Shown: in pieces, positions 1 through 8,559 of the stretch
Position numbering within the stretch: position 1 is the first letter of the stretch
Layout of the letters: the number at the start of each line of letters is the position of its first letter
Assembly (NCBI RefSeq): GCF_022879595.1
Contig: NZ_CP084265.1
Location: 1,550,001 to 1,614,000 of the forward strand
DNA: 64,000 bases
Direction of reading: 5' to 3'
Origin: Caballeronia sp. Lep1P3
Lineage (GTDB): Bacteria > Pseudomonadota > Gammaproteobacteria > Burkholderiales > Burkholderiaceae
Made by a program: the position numbers and the translations under genes
The notes under the pieces: model-generated
Told to the model about the DNA's origin: nothing
Seen by the model: only the letters and a program-made list of their open reading frames with translations
Databases searched by the model: none

Positions 1-435
1 CAGCGGCGATTCGTTGACGGGCGAGCCTTTCAGCGAATAGAACGGCACGCGTTCCATCAGTTGCTTCAGACGCTCGGCGATGGAGGACTTGCCGCCGCCC
101 ACCGGACCCAGCAGATACAGGATCTGCTTCTTCTCTTCCAGACCCTGCGCCGCGTGCCTGAAATACGACACGACGTTCTCGATCACATCCTCCATTCCAT
201 AAAACTCGCGGAACGCCGGATACACCTTGATGACCTTGTTCGCAAACACACGCGATAAACGCGGATCGAGGCGAGTGTCGACCATTTCCGGTTCCCCGAT
301 GGCCGTCAGCATGCGTTCGCCCGCTGTTGCATATGTGGCAGGATCTTCCTTGCAGAGCGCGAGATACTCTTCGAGCGAGAATTCCTCCTCGCGGGTTTTT
401 TCGAAGCGGGTCGCGAAACTGCTGTAGATATCCAT
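1..435 (-). CDS. prkA: PrkA serine protein kinase, N-terminal part (cut by window edge)
   Basis: The first 145 codons of a PrkA-family (YeaG) AAA-type serine kinase, a cytosolic stress and starvation kinase. The protein begins MDIYSSFATRFEK. Near residue 108-116 it has the P-loop LLGPVGGGKS, followed by the conserved AERLKQLMERVPFY stretch. The start ATG at 435 has a good GGAGG site just upstream. The gene runs off the left edge, so the kinase domain and the usual downstream yeaH/spoVR neighbours are not visible. A sigma-54 promoter candidate lies about 120 bases upstream. Family identification is secure; only the 5' third or less is present. Confidence 0.93.
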   Translation of the reverse strand, partial: MDIYSSFATRFEKTREEEFSLEEYLALCKEDPATYATAGERMLTAIGEPEMVDTRLDPRLSRVFANKVIKVYPAFREFYGMEDVIENVVSYFRHAAQGLEEKKQILYLLGPVGGGKSSIAERLKQLMERVPFYSLKGSPVNESPL

Positions 436-555
436 GCTACCTCCTCGCCGAAGTCAGAAAGCCTTGATCGTCTCAACGCGCGTTATCGAAACGACATCGC
501 TTGAATTCATCCTAAACCCTTTCGAATTTTTTTTCACGCACTTGCTTGGGTGATT

Positions 556-571
556 TGCCTGGAAGGTGCCC
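556..571 (-). promoter_or_regulatory. Candidate sigma-54 promoter for prkA
   Basis: Read on the minus strand the site is GGGCAC, five bases, AGGCA. This keeps the invariant GG and GC dinucleotides exactly ten bases apart; the consensus is TGGCAC-N5-TTGCA. The expected transcript start near 545 leaves a leader of about 110 nt before the prkA ATG. The E. coli prkA homologue yeaG is known to be under RpoN and nitrogen control, so a site here makes biological sense. Matched by eye. Confidence 0.55.
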
Positions 572-578
572 GGAACAA

Positions 579-593
579 TCACCAGCTTGGTGA
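579..593. promoter_or_regulatory. Palindrome TCACC-N5-GGTGA upstream of the sigma-54 site
   Basis: A perfect 5-bp inverted repeat with a 5-nt spacer, just upstream of the sigma-54-like element. Its core CACC-N5-GGTG matches the core of NtrC enhancer sites (TGCACC-N5-GGTGCA) but lacks their outer bases. It sits closer to the promoter than most enhancers. It could be an activator site or chance. Confidence 0.35.
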
Positions 594-783
594 GTTATTT
601 TCGTTCACCTACAATCCATAGTCCCAGAGCAGTGAAATGCAACGTCACACTGCAACGCTTCACTCCATCACGTCATCCTATGCTTGCAGTGCGCGTTGCA
701 TGTTCGCTGTGCCGCGCGTCGCTCGCCTCTTCATCGCGTCCTTCCGCCAAAGCGTGCGCAGTGCTTCGAGCGCTCAGGAGCGG
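594..783. other. Rest of the prkA upstream intergenic region
   Basis: Together with the two sites above this fills the gap between prkA and the hydratase gene (436-783). I see no convincing gene, tRNA or terminator here. The short plus-strand reading frames in it have no ribosome binding sites or recognisable protein features. Confidence 0.6.
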
Positions 784-1545
784 CTAAGTCAATACGAGTT
801 CCAGTTCGCCGATGCGATCGATCGCGCCATGCACCATCGCCGGCCCTTCGACGCGATACGCGCCCGTATATGAGCCTGTCGTGATGGTCCAGAACGGCTC
901 GACGGTGAGCCCCATGCGCGAGCAATGATTGACGAGCCACGGCAGCAGTTCGCGCGGATCGCCCGCCGGATTGCCGAGGGCTTCCGGAGCAATCCCCACG
1001 CCATCGAGCGTCAGTTCGAGGCGCGGCGCAAGAAAGTCGAAGCCTGGCGCGACGACGTCGTAAGGTTCCATGCCGCTCACGATGAGCGCGCCGTTGTTCT
1101 GCGAATCCGCGAGTTGCGCAAGGGGATCGAGATTGGGCCATTGCGCGAAACGGCTATCGACTATTTCTAGCGCGACGGCAATGCCCCCTATCGACGCAAG
1201 GACTTCGGCGCGCGTGTACGGATCGTTTTTCGGCGGCAAGGCGTAGGCGAAGCGAAACGCGATCTCGAGTTCCACCAGCACGCGAAAGAAGCCGTCGAAC
1301 GGCAGCCGCGCGGGCGAAACATAGACGCATTCGGCATCGATGGGAGCGCCTGTCGCGAGCGCATCGGGCGCGCGCGCGCCGATCTTCCATGCGCCGATGC
1401 GTGCCTTCGTGCCGCGCAGGACTTCGTGCTGGATCGCATAGGCCGTGGGCGCATCGGCGGGAACGTCGCGTTGTTCGAGCGTCGCGATCCATTCGCGCTG
1501 ACGCCGCGCCGCGACGAGCATCGCGGCAAGTGTCGATCCGGTCAT
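784..1545 (-). CDS. 2-keto-4-pentenoate hydratase / FAA-hydrolase-fold protein
   Basis: A 253-residue protein of the MhpD/HpcG family (fumarylacetoacetate-hydrolase fold), which hydrates 2-oxo-alkenoates in meta-cleavage pathways or acts as a related decarboxylase. Visible family features are YAIQHEVLR near the N-terminus, IGAWKIGA, the acidic segment VELEIAFRF, and GNPAGDPRELLPWLVNH near the C-terminus. I chose the ATG at 1545 because GAGGGG lies 5-6 bases upstream. The frame also runs to 1605 through the tandem repeat, but that extension does not look like protein. No other aromatic catabolism gene is adjacent, so the substrate is unknown. Confidence 0.8.
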   Translation of the reverse strand: MTGSTLAAMLVAARRQREWIATLEQRDVPADAPTAYAIQHEVLRGTKARIGAWKIGARAPDALATGAPIDAECVYVSPARLPFDGFFRVLVELEIAFRFAYALPPKNDPYTRAEVLASIGGIAVALEIVDSRFAQWPNLDPLAQLADSQNNGALIVSGMEPYDVVAPGFDFLAPRLELTLDGVGIAPEALGNPAGDPRELLPWLVNHCSRMGLTVEPFWTITTGSYTGAYRVEGPAMVHGAIDRIGELELVLT

Positions 1546-1560
1546 GTCGATATCCCCTCG

Positions 1561-1590
1561 CGTGGACGGTGATGGACGGTGATGGACGGT
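1561..1590. repeat. 10-bp tandem repeat, three units, in the hydratase leader
   Basis: Three head-to-tail copies of GATGGACGGT, the first with two changes. They end 15 bases before the ATG of the hydratase gene at 1545. The period is one helical turn and is not a multiple of three. Confidence 0.85.
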
Positions 1591-1689
1591 CCCGCACAGT
1601 GTCATCAGTGTACGGGTTACCGGACCGAAGTCGCGCTCGCGAACTCCGCATCGATCAACGAGCGCGATGCGGGCGCCGTCATGCCACCG

Positions 1690-3414
1690 TCAGAAGGTTT
1701 CCCAGTCGCCGCCCGCCGTCGACATTGCGGCAGGCTTCGCAGCGGCGGCCAGCGGTGCGCGCACAGGCGCCCTCGCCGTGCGCGGCGCGGCGCGCTTTCT
1801 CGCGGCATCCGTTGCAGTCGCTGTAACAGACAACGCAGCACTCGACGCAGCAGATGACGCAGCAAGCGGCGCGCCTTCCGTCATCTGAAAGACCGTGACG
1901 GCATCGCGAAGGCGCGCCGCCTGATCCTCGAGCGATTGCGCCGCGGCCGCCGCTTCCTCGACGAGCGCCGCGTTCTGTTGCGTGACTTCGTCCATCTGTG
2001 TGACCGCGCGCGACACCTGTTCGATGCCGCCCGTCTGTTCCGCCGACGCCGCCGCGATCTCGCCCATGATGTCGGTCACGCGCTGCACCGCGCCGATGAT
2101 CTCGCTCATCGTGCGGCCCGCTTCGTCGACGAGCGCGGTGCCCGATTGCACGCGCGCGACGGAATCGTCGATCAGTTCCTTGATTTCCTTCGCCGCCGTC
2201 GACGAACGCTGCGCGAGATTGCGCACCTCGCCCGCGACGACCGCGAAGCCGCGCCCTTCCTCGCCCGCGCGCGCCGCTTCCACGGCCGCGTTGAGCGCGA
2301 GGATGTTGGTCTGGAACGCAATGCCCTCGATGATCGCGATGATGTCCGCGATCCGGGCCGAACTGCGGCTGATCTCGCCCATCGTATCGACGACCTGCGT
2401 GACGACCGCGCTGCCCTTGCCCGCGATCTGCGACGCATCGGCGGCAAGGGTGCTCGCCTGACGCGCGTTGTCCGCGTTCTGGCGGACCGTGCCGGTCAAC
2501 TGCTCCATGCTGGATGCCGTTTCCTGCAACGCCGACGCCTGTTCTTCCGTGCGCGAAGAAAGGTCCGTGTTGCCCGCCGCGATCTGCTGCGTCGCCGATG
2601 CGATCGACTCGCTGCCCGAACGCACCGCGCGCACGGTGGAGAGCAGACTCGCGCGCATCTTCGCGAGACCTTCGAGCAAGAGGCCCATTTCATCGCGCGT
2701 GGTCACGACGACTTCGCGGCGCAGATCGCCCGCGGCGATGGCTTCGAAATGACCGAGCGCGGTTTCGAGCGGACGCGCGATCGCGCGCCGCAGCGATACC
2801 CACGCGAAAGCCGCCGCCGCAATGCCGAGCGCGATGGCCGCGAGACTCAGCGCACGGAACGACGCATAACGGCCTTGCGCGTCTTCGTAGCTCCCGCGCG
2901 ATGCGTCGGTCAGAAACTTGCGCAGCGCGTCGTTGGCGTTCGAGAGATCGTTGTAGGCGAACTGCATCGCCTTGGCGGTTTCGATCATGCCCGCGTGATC
3001 GTCCGCCGCGATAGCCGCGAGTCCCTTATCGATGAGTCGCCGAAGCGCGAGCCGCTTCTCCTGCGACGCCTCGGCGAGCGCGCGCTCGCCCGGCGCCTGC
3101 GGCAGCGCCATGTAGTCCTTCCAGAACGCGTCGGCGCGCTCGCGCATCATGCGGGAACGTTCGACGGTCGCGGCGGTGTCGGCGGTGCCGGCGAGCAGCG
3201 CCGCGCGGTCGAAGACGAGCCGCTCGCGCGCCGCATACAGCTCCGTGTTGGCGACCGCCATCGCGCTCGGCATGTGCACGGAGTAGGTATCGCGGAAGGC
3301 GTCGTTGGTGCGGCCCATGCCGATGAGCCCGAACGCGCCGATCGCGATGAGCAGCGCGCCGAGAAACGCCATCGAGATGCCGATGCGGGCCTTGATCGTC
3401 AAAGCATTTTTCAT
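1690..3414 (-). CDS. Methyl-accepting chemotaxis protein with CheR-docking tail
   Basis: A 574-residue Tsr/Tar-type transmembrane chemoreceptor. TM1 is about 9-32, followed by a periplasmic four-helix-type sensor (33-187), TM2 about 188-208, HAMP about 209-261 and a signalling domain. The signalling domain has the conserved hairpin tip at 361-405 (FQTNILALNAAVEAARAGEE). The protein ends in DWETF after a flexible Ala/Pro-rich linker, close to the NWETF pentapeptide that tethers CheR and CheB, so it is probably a high-abundance, adaptation-competent receptor. The ligand cannot be told from sequence. No che genes are adjacent. A sigma-28 promoter candidate lies upstream. Confidence 0.95.
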   Translation of the reverse strand: MKNALTIKARIGISMAFLGALLIAIGAFGLIGMGRTNDAFRDTYSVHMPSAMAVANTELYAARERLVFDRAALLAGTADTAATVERSRMMRERADAFWKDYMALPQAPGERALAEASQEKRLALRRLIDKGLAAIAADDHAGMIETAKAMQFAYNDLSNANDALRKFLTDASRGSYEDAQGRYASFRALSLAAIALGIAAAAFAWVSLRRAIARPLETALGHFEAIAAGDLRREVVVTTRDEMGLLLEGLAKMRASLLSTVRAVRSGSESIASATQQIAAGNTDLSSRTEEQASALQETASSMEQLTGTVRQNADNARQASTLAADASQIAGKGSAVVTQVVDTMGEISRSSARIADIIAIIEGIAFQTNILALNAAVEAARAGEEGRGFAVVAGEVRNLAQRSSTAAKEIKELIDDSVARVQSGTALVDEAGRTMSEIIGAVQRVTDIMGEIAAASAEQTGGIEQVSRAVTQMDEVTQQNAALVEEAAAAAQSLEDQAARLRDAVTVFQMTEGAPLAASSAASSAALSVTATATDAARKRAAPRTARAPVRAPLAAAAKPAAMSTAGGDWETF

Positions 3415-3505
3415 GGATGTGTCCTGGTGCCGGGTTCGGATGCCGCGCGACGGATGCGCCGCAAGGCCGCGACGCGCGCATACCGGTGCGCAGCCGCTGA
3501 TGATG

Positions 3506-3532
3506 TCAACGGCCGGCGGCGACAGGACTTGA
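3506..3532 (-). promoter_or_regulatory. Candidate sigma-28 (FliA) promoter for the chemoreceptor
   Basis: On the minus strand it reads TCAAGTCC, exactly 11 bases, then GCCGTTGA. The sigma-28 consensus is TAAAGTTT-N11-GCCGATAA, giving 5/8 and 6/8 matches with the correct spacer. It would leave a leader of roughly 85 nt. Chemoreceptor genes are usual FliA targets. Matched by eye. Confidence 0.5.
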
Positions 3533-3540
3533 GAAGGTTG

Positions 3541-3557
3541 TTTCCCTGATAGGGAAA
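3541..3557. repeat. Perfect 7-bp inverted repeat upstream of the chemoreceptor promoter
   Basis: TTTCCCT, three bases, AGGGAAA, located between the end of rbsK and the sigma-28-like site. No U-run follows on either strand, so it is more like a protein-binding palindrome than a terminator. Function unknown. Confidence 0.4.
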
Positions 3558-3600
3558 ACGACGCGTTGGCAGGCGCCGTTATTCAGCGGACGGTGAAAAC

Positions 3601-4545
3601 TTATGCTGCGATTTCGCCGCGATGCGGAATGGAAGGCTGGGCGCCTTCGCGGGTGACGGCGAGCGCGGCGGCGCGCTGGCCGAAGGCGATCGCATCGGCG
3701 ACGGCGCTGCCGCGCGCGAGTTCGGCCGCGAAACCGCCGATGAACGTATCGCCGGCGGCGGTGGTATCGACCGCTTCGACTTTCGGCGACGGCATGTGCT
3801 GCCCGGCGTCGTCGCCGTCCAGCAGCGCGAACACGCCCTGCGCGCCCAGCGTAATCACGACGTTGCGCGCGCCCTTTGCTTTCAGCGCGAGCGCGGCGCG
3901 GCGCGCGTCGTCGGGCGTGGCGATATCGATGCCCGAAAGCGTCGCCGCTTCGAGTTCGTTCGGGATCAGATAGTCGATGAGCGCGAACCAGTCGGCGGGC
4001 AACGCGCTCGCGGCGGGCGCCGGATTCAGAATCGTCGTGCGCGCGAGACGCCGTCCGGCCTCGAGCGCGGCGCGCACCGTCTCGGGCGGCGTTTCGAGCT
4101 GGCAGACGATCACGTCGGCGCGCGCGAGCATCGCTTCCTGCGCGTGCACGCTCGCCGGGCTCACCTGCGCGTTGCTGCCCGCGACGATCACGATCGCGTT
4201 CTGGCTCGCGTCATCGACGATGATGAGCGCCACGCCCGTCGGCGCGTCGGGGCTCGTCGCGAGCGCCGCGCAGTCGATGCCTTCCGCTTCGAGGCTCGCC
4301 TTGAGGATCGCGCCGTTCGGATCGTTGCCGACGCAGCCGATCATCGTGACGTGCGCGCCGAGACGCGCTGCCGCGACGGCCTGATTGCCGCCCTTGCCGC
4401 CCGGCACCTGCGCGAACGCGTGGCCGGCTAGCGTTTCGCCGGGCATCGGCAAACGTGGCGCGCGCGCGACGAGGTCCATGTTGAGGCTGCCGACCACGGT
4501 CACGCGAGCGCTCGCGCCGGAGCCGGAAAGTGCGTTGTCGCTCAT
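3601..4545 (-). CDS. rbsK: Ribokinase
   Basis: A 314-residue PfkB-family kinase that phosphorylates ribose (or 2-deoxyribose) at O5 for entry to the pentose phosphate pathway. It has the N-terminal VVGSLNMDLV strand, signature 1 PGGKGGNQAVAAARLG and signature 2 DTTAAGDTFIGGFAAEL, whose Asp is the catalytic base. The start at 4545 has AGGAAA about 8 bases upstream; an in-frame ATG at 4581 would overlap the end of rbsR. It is the last gene of the rbsBAC-R-K run, and 25 bases separate it from rbsR. Confidence 0.93.
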   Translation of the reverse strand: MSDNALSGSGASARVTVVGSLNMDLVARAPRLPMPGETLAGHAFAQVPGGKGGNQAVAAARLGAHVTMIGCVGNDPNGAILKASLEAEGIDCAALATSPDAPTGVALIIVDDASQNAIVIVAGSNAQVSPASVHAQEAMLARADVIVCQLETPPETVRAALEAGRRLARTTILNPAPAASALPADWFALIDYLIPNELEAATLSGIDIATPDDARRAALALKAKGARNVVITLGAQGVFALLDGDDAGQHMPSPKVEAVDTTAAGDTFIGGFAAELARGSAVADAIAFGQRAAALAVTREGAQPSIPHRGEIAA

Positions 4546-4570
4546 CGCGATAGTTTCCTGCTTGCGTTCG

Positions 4571-5617
4571 TCATGCGGCATTGTCCGCGACGTCGCTGCC
4601 GTGCCCCGCTCGCGATTCGGGCGCCACCGCCGTCGATTCGCGGCGCACGAGGCGCGGCGCGACGACGCGGCGGCGCGTCGTGCCGGCGAGCTTGCCGACG
4701 ATGCGCTCGATCAGCGTCTGCGCGGCCATTTCGCCGAGCGCGCGCACCGACTGGCCGACCGTCGACAGCGCGGGATACGTGTAGCGCGACAGTTCGACAT
4801 CGTCGAAACCGATGATGGAGCAGTCCTCCGGCACGCGCACATGCCGCTCCGCCGCCGCCCGCAGCGCGCCAATGCCCATCATGTCGTTGCACGCGAAGAT
4901 GGCGGTCGGCTTCATCGCGTCGAAAAGCTGTGCGGCGGCGGCATAACCGCCCGTCGCGGAAAAGTCGCTCTGGACGATGGCATTCGGCGCGATCTCGATG
5001 CCACGCTCGGCCATCGCGCGGATGAAACCGTGCAGGCGCATGGCGCTCACCGCCGTGACGACCGGCCCCGTGATGCAGCCGATCCGCGAGTGGCCGAGTT
5101 GCAGCAGGTGCTTGGTCGCGAGATACGCGCCCTTTTCGTGGTCGATCTGCACGAGATCGGCCGAGACGCCTTCGATGTTGCGGTCCACGATCACGAGCGG
5201 CTCGCGCGCCCCCGCTAGACACTGGGCGAGCACCGAATCCTCACCCGCCGATGCGATCACGAGGCCGTCGATGCGCTTTTCCTGCAACACACGCAAGTAG
5301 CTGCGCTGCTTCGCGGGATCGTCGTCGGAATTGCAGAAGAACACGCAGTAGCCGTTCTTCGCGCAGCCGTCCTCGACGCCGCGCGCGAGTTCGGCGAAGT
5401 ACGGATTGGTCGCGTTCGGCACGAGCAGCCCGATGGTCGCGGTCGATTTCGCCTTGAGCGAGCGCGCGACCGCCGAGGGCACGTAGTCCAGCTCGCGGAT
5501 GGCGCGCTCGACCTTCGCGCGCACGTCGGCCGATACGGGCCTCGAATTGTTCACTACGTGGGACACCGTCGTAAACGACACCCCGGCAATGGCTGCCACG
5601 TCTTTGATCGTCGCCAT
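4571..5617 (-). CDS. rbsR: LacI-family repressor, RbsR type
   Basis: A 348-residue LacI/GalR regulator. The helix-turn-helix and hinge are at about 4-55 (IKDVAAIAGVSFTTVSHVV, then the minor-groove helix around AVARSLKA). A periplasmic-binding-protein-like sensor domain follows, including NPYFAELARGVED and the C-terminal IIGFDDVELSRYTYP. By position between the transporter genes and ribokinase it most likely represses the rbs operon and is released by ribose. It has its own AAGGA site and is separated from rbsC by 214 bases containing a strong hairpin, so it may be expressed partly independently. Confidence 0.88.
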   Translation of the reverse strand: MATIKDVAAIAGVSFTTVSHVVNNSRPVSADVRAKVERAIRELDYVPSAVARSLKAKSTATIGLLVPNATNPYFAELARGVEDGCAKNGYCVFFCNSDDDPAKQRSYLRVLQEKRIDGLVIASAGEDSVLAQCLAGAREPLVIVDRNIEGVSADLVQIDHEKGAYLATKHLLQLGHSRIGCITGPVVTAVSAMRLHGFIRAMAERGIEIAPNAIVQSDFSATGGYAAAAQLFDAMKPTAIFACNDMMGIGALRAAAERHVRVPEDCSIIGFDDVELSRYTYPALSTVGQSVRALGEMAAQTLIERIVGKLAGTTRRRVVAPRLVRRESTAVAPESRAGHGSDVADNAA

Positions 5618-5671
5618 ACATCGTCCTTCGCTTTTCCTGGTCCAACTGCTTTTATCGATCCGAGGCGTCCG

Positions 5672-5694
5672 CGCGCACGGCCCTCCCGTGCGCG
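5672..5694. repeat. GC-rich 9-bp hairpin between rbsC and rbsR
   Basis: CGCGCACGG, five bases, CCGTGCGCG: a perfect 9-bp stem. Neither side carries a run of U, so it is not a canonical intrinsic terminator. In the transcript between rbsC and rbsR it could protect the upstream mRNA 3' end or lower expression of rbsR-rbsK relative to the transporter. Confidence 0.6.
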
Positions 5695-5831
5695 TTGATT
5701 TCTGCCCGCTTGACCGCGTGCAAACGGATCGCCCGATCTCTCGTTTTTGCTTGCTGCCTGTTACCGCTTCACCGCGCCGCCTTCCCCGTGTCAGGCGGAT
5801 GCTGCTTTTCCTGTCTCTTCGTTTCTCTTCG

Positions 5832-6839
5832 TCAGACGCGCTTGCGCCTGCTGCGATACGTGTCGAGCACGACCGCCACCACGATCACCGCGCCGGTGAT
5901 GATGCGCTTGGTCGGCTCGTTCGCGCCGATCTGCGCGAGTCCCGCCGCCAGCACCGAAATGATGAGAACGCCGAAAAACGTGCTGATGACCGAGCCGCGC
6001 CCGCCCATGAGACTCGTTCCGCCGATCACCACCGCCGCGATCACCTGCAGCTCGACGCCCGCGCCCGCGTTCGGATCGGCGGCTTCGAGCCGGGAAATCT
6101 GAAAGAGCGCGGCGAGCCCGGAGAGCGCGCCCATCAGCGCGAACACGATCACCTTGTACGGACGCGGATCGACGCCCGCGAGCCGCACCGCTTCCTCGTT
6201 CGTGCCGATGCCTACGAGATAACGGCCGAAAATCGTCCGGGTCAAGACCCAGTGCGCGAGGATCATCACCGCGACCGCGATCAAAAACGCGGGCGAGATG
6301 CCGAACGCGATCGGATTGGACAGAAAATCGAAGGCATCGCCGATGTAGGCGGTGCGCGAGTTCGTCATCTGATACGCGAGCCCGCGCGCCGCTTCCAGCA
6401 CGCCGAGCGACACGATGAACGACGGAATCCGCCACGCGACCGTAACGAGACCCGTCACCGTTCCGGTGAGCGCGGCGGCGGCGAGGCCGATCAGCGCCGC
6501 CGGAAACGCCGGCCAGTGCCATTTCAGCGCGGCCACGCTCACGACCGACGCGCCGAGCGCGAGCACCGAGCCGACCGACAAGTCGATTCCCGCGATGATC
6601 AGCACGAAGGTCATGCCGACCGACATCACGACGAGATCGGGAATCTGGTTCGCGATCGTGCTGAACGTGTCGTAGGTCAGAAAGTGCGAACTGAGCACCG
6701 AAAAGAGCGCGATCATCGCGGCAAGCGCGCCGGCGAGCCCGAGATAGTTCGAAAATCCGAGGCGCGTGCCCGCGCCTTTCGCGGTCTTGCCGCCCTTTTG
6801 CGCGTCGGCTGGCAAATTGGCCTGAGTCTCGCCTGTCAT
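5832..6839 (-). CDS. rbsC: Ribose ABC transporter permease
   Basis: A 335-residue multi-pass inner membrane permease of the RbsC/AraH/XylH family. Typical landmarks are IAGIDLSVGSVLALGA, the cytoplasmic EAA-like loop GTNEEAVRLAGVDPR and the late VIGGTSLMGGRGSV segment. The start codon at 6839 is directly adjacent to the rbsA stop (6840-6842), so the two are translationally coupled. It partners RbsA (ATPase) and RbsB (binding protein). Confidence 0.95.
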   Translation of the reverse strand: MTGETQANLPADAQKGGKTAKGAGTRLGFSNYLGLAGALAAMIALFSVLSSHFLTYDTFSTIANQIPDLVVMSVGMTFVLIIAGIDLSVGSVLALGASVVSVAALKWHWPAFPAALIGLAAAALTGTVTGLVTVAWRIPSFIVSLGVLEAARGLAYQMTNSRTAYIGDAFDFLSNPIAFGISPAFLIAVAVMILAHWVLTRTIFGRYLVGIGTNEEAVRLAGVDPRPYKVIVFALMGALSGLAALFQISRLEAADPNAGAGVELQVIAAVVIGGTSLMGGRGSVISTFFGVLIISVLAAGLAQIGANEPTKRIITGAVIVVAVVLDTYRSRRKRV

Positions 6840-8456
6840 TCAGTGCTCCACGATGTTGTCTTGCGCGGGCGGCTTCGCGTCGGGCGCGAGCGGCTCGTGC
6901 ATGATCGCCTCGCGCTTCGCATAGCCCGCGAACGCGGCGGCGAGCAGCGCGTCCTGCGTCCAGTTCGCGCGCTCGAAGATGCCCGTCATGCGTCCCGCCG
7001 ACATCACGCCGATGCGGTCGCAAATCAGCATCAGCTCGCGCAGGTCGCTCGACACCACGACGAGCGCGCGGCCTTCGCGGGCGAGCGCGCCCATCAGCCC
7101 ATAGATGTCGAATTTCGCGCCGACGTCGATGCCGCGCGTCGGTTCGTCGAAGAGCAGCACGCTGCCGGTTTGCCGCCCGCTGCGTGCAAGCCAGCGGCCG
7201 ATCACCACTTTCTGCTGATTGCCGCCCGACAACTCCGATACCGCCTGCGCCGGGCCGGACGTGCGGATACGCATCGCGTCGATCTGCCGCTCGGCGAGCG
7301 CGGCTTCGCGGCGCGCGTCGATCACACCCTGGCGCGCCACCGCGCCCACGTTGCCGAGTGAAACGTTGGCGGCGATGGGCAGGCCGAGCAGCAGGCCCTC
7401 GCCCTTGCGGTCCTCCGTGATGAGCGCGATGCCGTTCGCCACCGCGTCGGATGGCGAGTCGATCTTCACACGGCGCAGTCCTCCGCCCGCGCGCGCAATC
7501 GACACGCTGCCCGCGTCCGCGCGGTCCGCGCCGTAGATGAGGCGCATCAGTTCCGTGCGGCCCGCGCCGATCAGCCCGCTCACGCCGAAAATCTCGCCCG
7601 CCCTGACTTCGAAGGACACATCGCGGACCGCGTGGCCGCGCGTCATGCCTTCCACTTTCAGCGCGACGCCGCCGATCCTGCGCTCGCCCAGATCGATGCG
7701 CTCGCCCAACTCGCGGCCGACCATCAGCGTGACGAGCTGATCGCTCGACAGCGCGTCCATCCTCCCGGCGTGCACGAGGCGTCCGTCGCGCAGCACGGCC
7801 ACGCGCTCCGCGATGCGGCGCAATTCCTCCAGCCGGTGCGAGATGTAGACGAGCGCGACGCCGCGCGCCTTCAGCCGCGCGATCTGCTCGAAAAGCAGAT
7901 CGACTTCGCGCGCGGTGAGCATCGCGGTCGGTTCGTCGAGAATCAGCACGCGGCAATCGCCGATCAGATTGCGCGCGATTTCCACCATCTGCTGATGGCC
8001 GATGCCGAGATCGCCGACGAGCGTGGCCGGGTCGATCGCGTCGAGGCCGACTTGCGCCATCGCGTGACGCGCGTCGTCGGCAAGACGCTTGCGGTCGATC
8101 CAGCCGATCTTCACGCGCCCTTTCTGCGGCAGCCGGTTCAGAAACAGGTTTTCCGCGACGGAAAGCGTCGGCAGAAGATTGAGCTCCTGCATCACCATGC
8201 GCACGCCGAGCGCTTCGGCTTCGGTGCGGCTTTGCGGGGCGTAAGGCGCGCCCGCGAGCGTCATCGTGCCCGCGCTCGGATGCGTGAGCCCGCCGATGAT
8301 CTTCGAGAGCGTGCTCTTGCCCGCGCCGTTTTCGCCGGTCAACGCGAGGACCTCGCCAGGCATGAGCCCGAGCGATACGTCGGCGAGCACCGGCTCGACA
8401 TACGTCTTGCCGATGCCCGTGACCGTCAGCACGCTGGCGTGGTCTGCGTCGTTCAT
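6840..8456 (-). CDS. rbsA: Ribose-type ABC transporter ATPase (two fused ABC domains)
   Basis: 538 residues, with two ABC modules as in RbsA/MglA/XylG. Module 1 has Walker A GENGAGKST at 41-49 and the Walker B region VLILDEPTAML, but its signature is the unusual GIGHQQMVEIARN. Module 2 has the degenerate P-loop LIGAGRTELMRL, a good LSGGNQQKVVIGRWLA signature and LLFDEPTRGIDVGAK. This asymmetry is normal for the family. It energises sugar import through RbsC. The leader between rbsB and rbsA holds a seven-unit 11-bp tandem repeat. Confidence 0.95.
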   Translation of the reverse strand: MNDADHASVLTVTGIGKTYVEPVLADVSLGLMPGEVLALTGENGAGKSTLSKIIGGLTHPSAGTMTLAGAPYAPQSRTEAEALGVRMVMQELNLLPTLSVAENLFLNRLPQKGRVKIGWIDRKRLADDARHAMAQVGLDAIDPATLVGDLGIGHQQMVEIARNLIGDCRVLILDEPTAMLTAREVDLLFEQIARLKARGVALVYISHRLEELRRIAERVAVLRDGRLVHAGRMDALSSDQLVTLMVGRELGERIDLGERRIGGVALKVEGMTRGHAVRDVSFEVRAGEIFGVSGLIGAGRTELMRLIYGADRADAGSVSIARAGGGLRRVKIDSPSDAVANGIALITEDRKGEGLLLGLPIAANVSLGNVGAVARQGVIDARREAALAERQIDAMRIRTSGPAQAVSELSGGNQQKVVIGRWLARSGRQTGSVLLFDEPTRGIDVGAKFDIYGLMGALAREGRALVVVSSDLRELMLICDRIGVMSAGRMTGIFERANWTQDALLAAAFAGYAKREAIMHEPLAPDAKPPAQDNIVEH

Positions 8457-8559
8457 AGTGGCAAAGGGTCGCTCAAGGCTCGTGCTGCATCCTCGCGGGT
8501 GGTTCGGTGGACGCCCGGCGACGGCGGCGCTCGATGCCTCGCGCCTTCGTCATCCGAGC

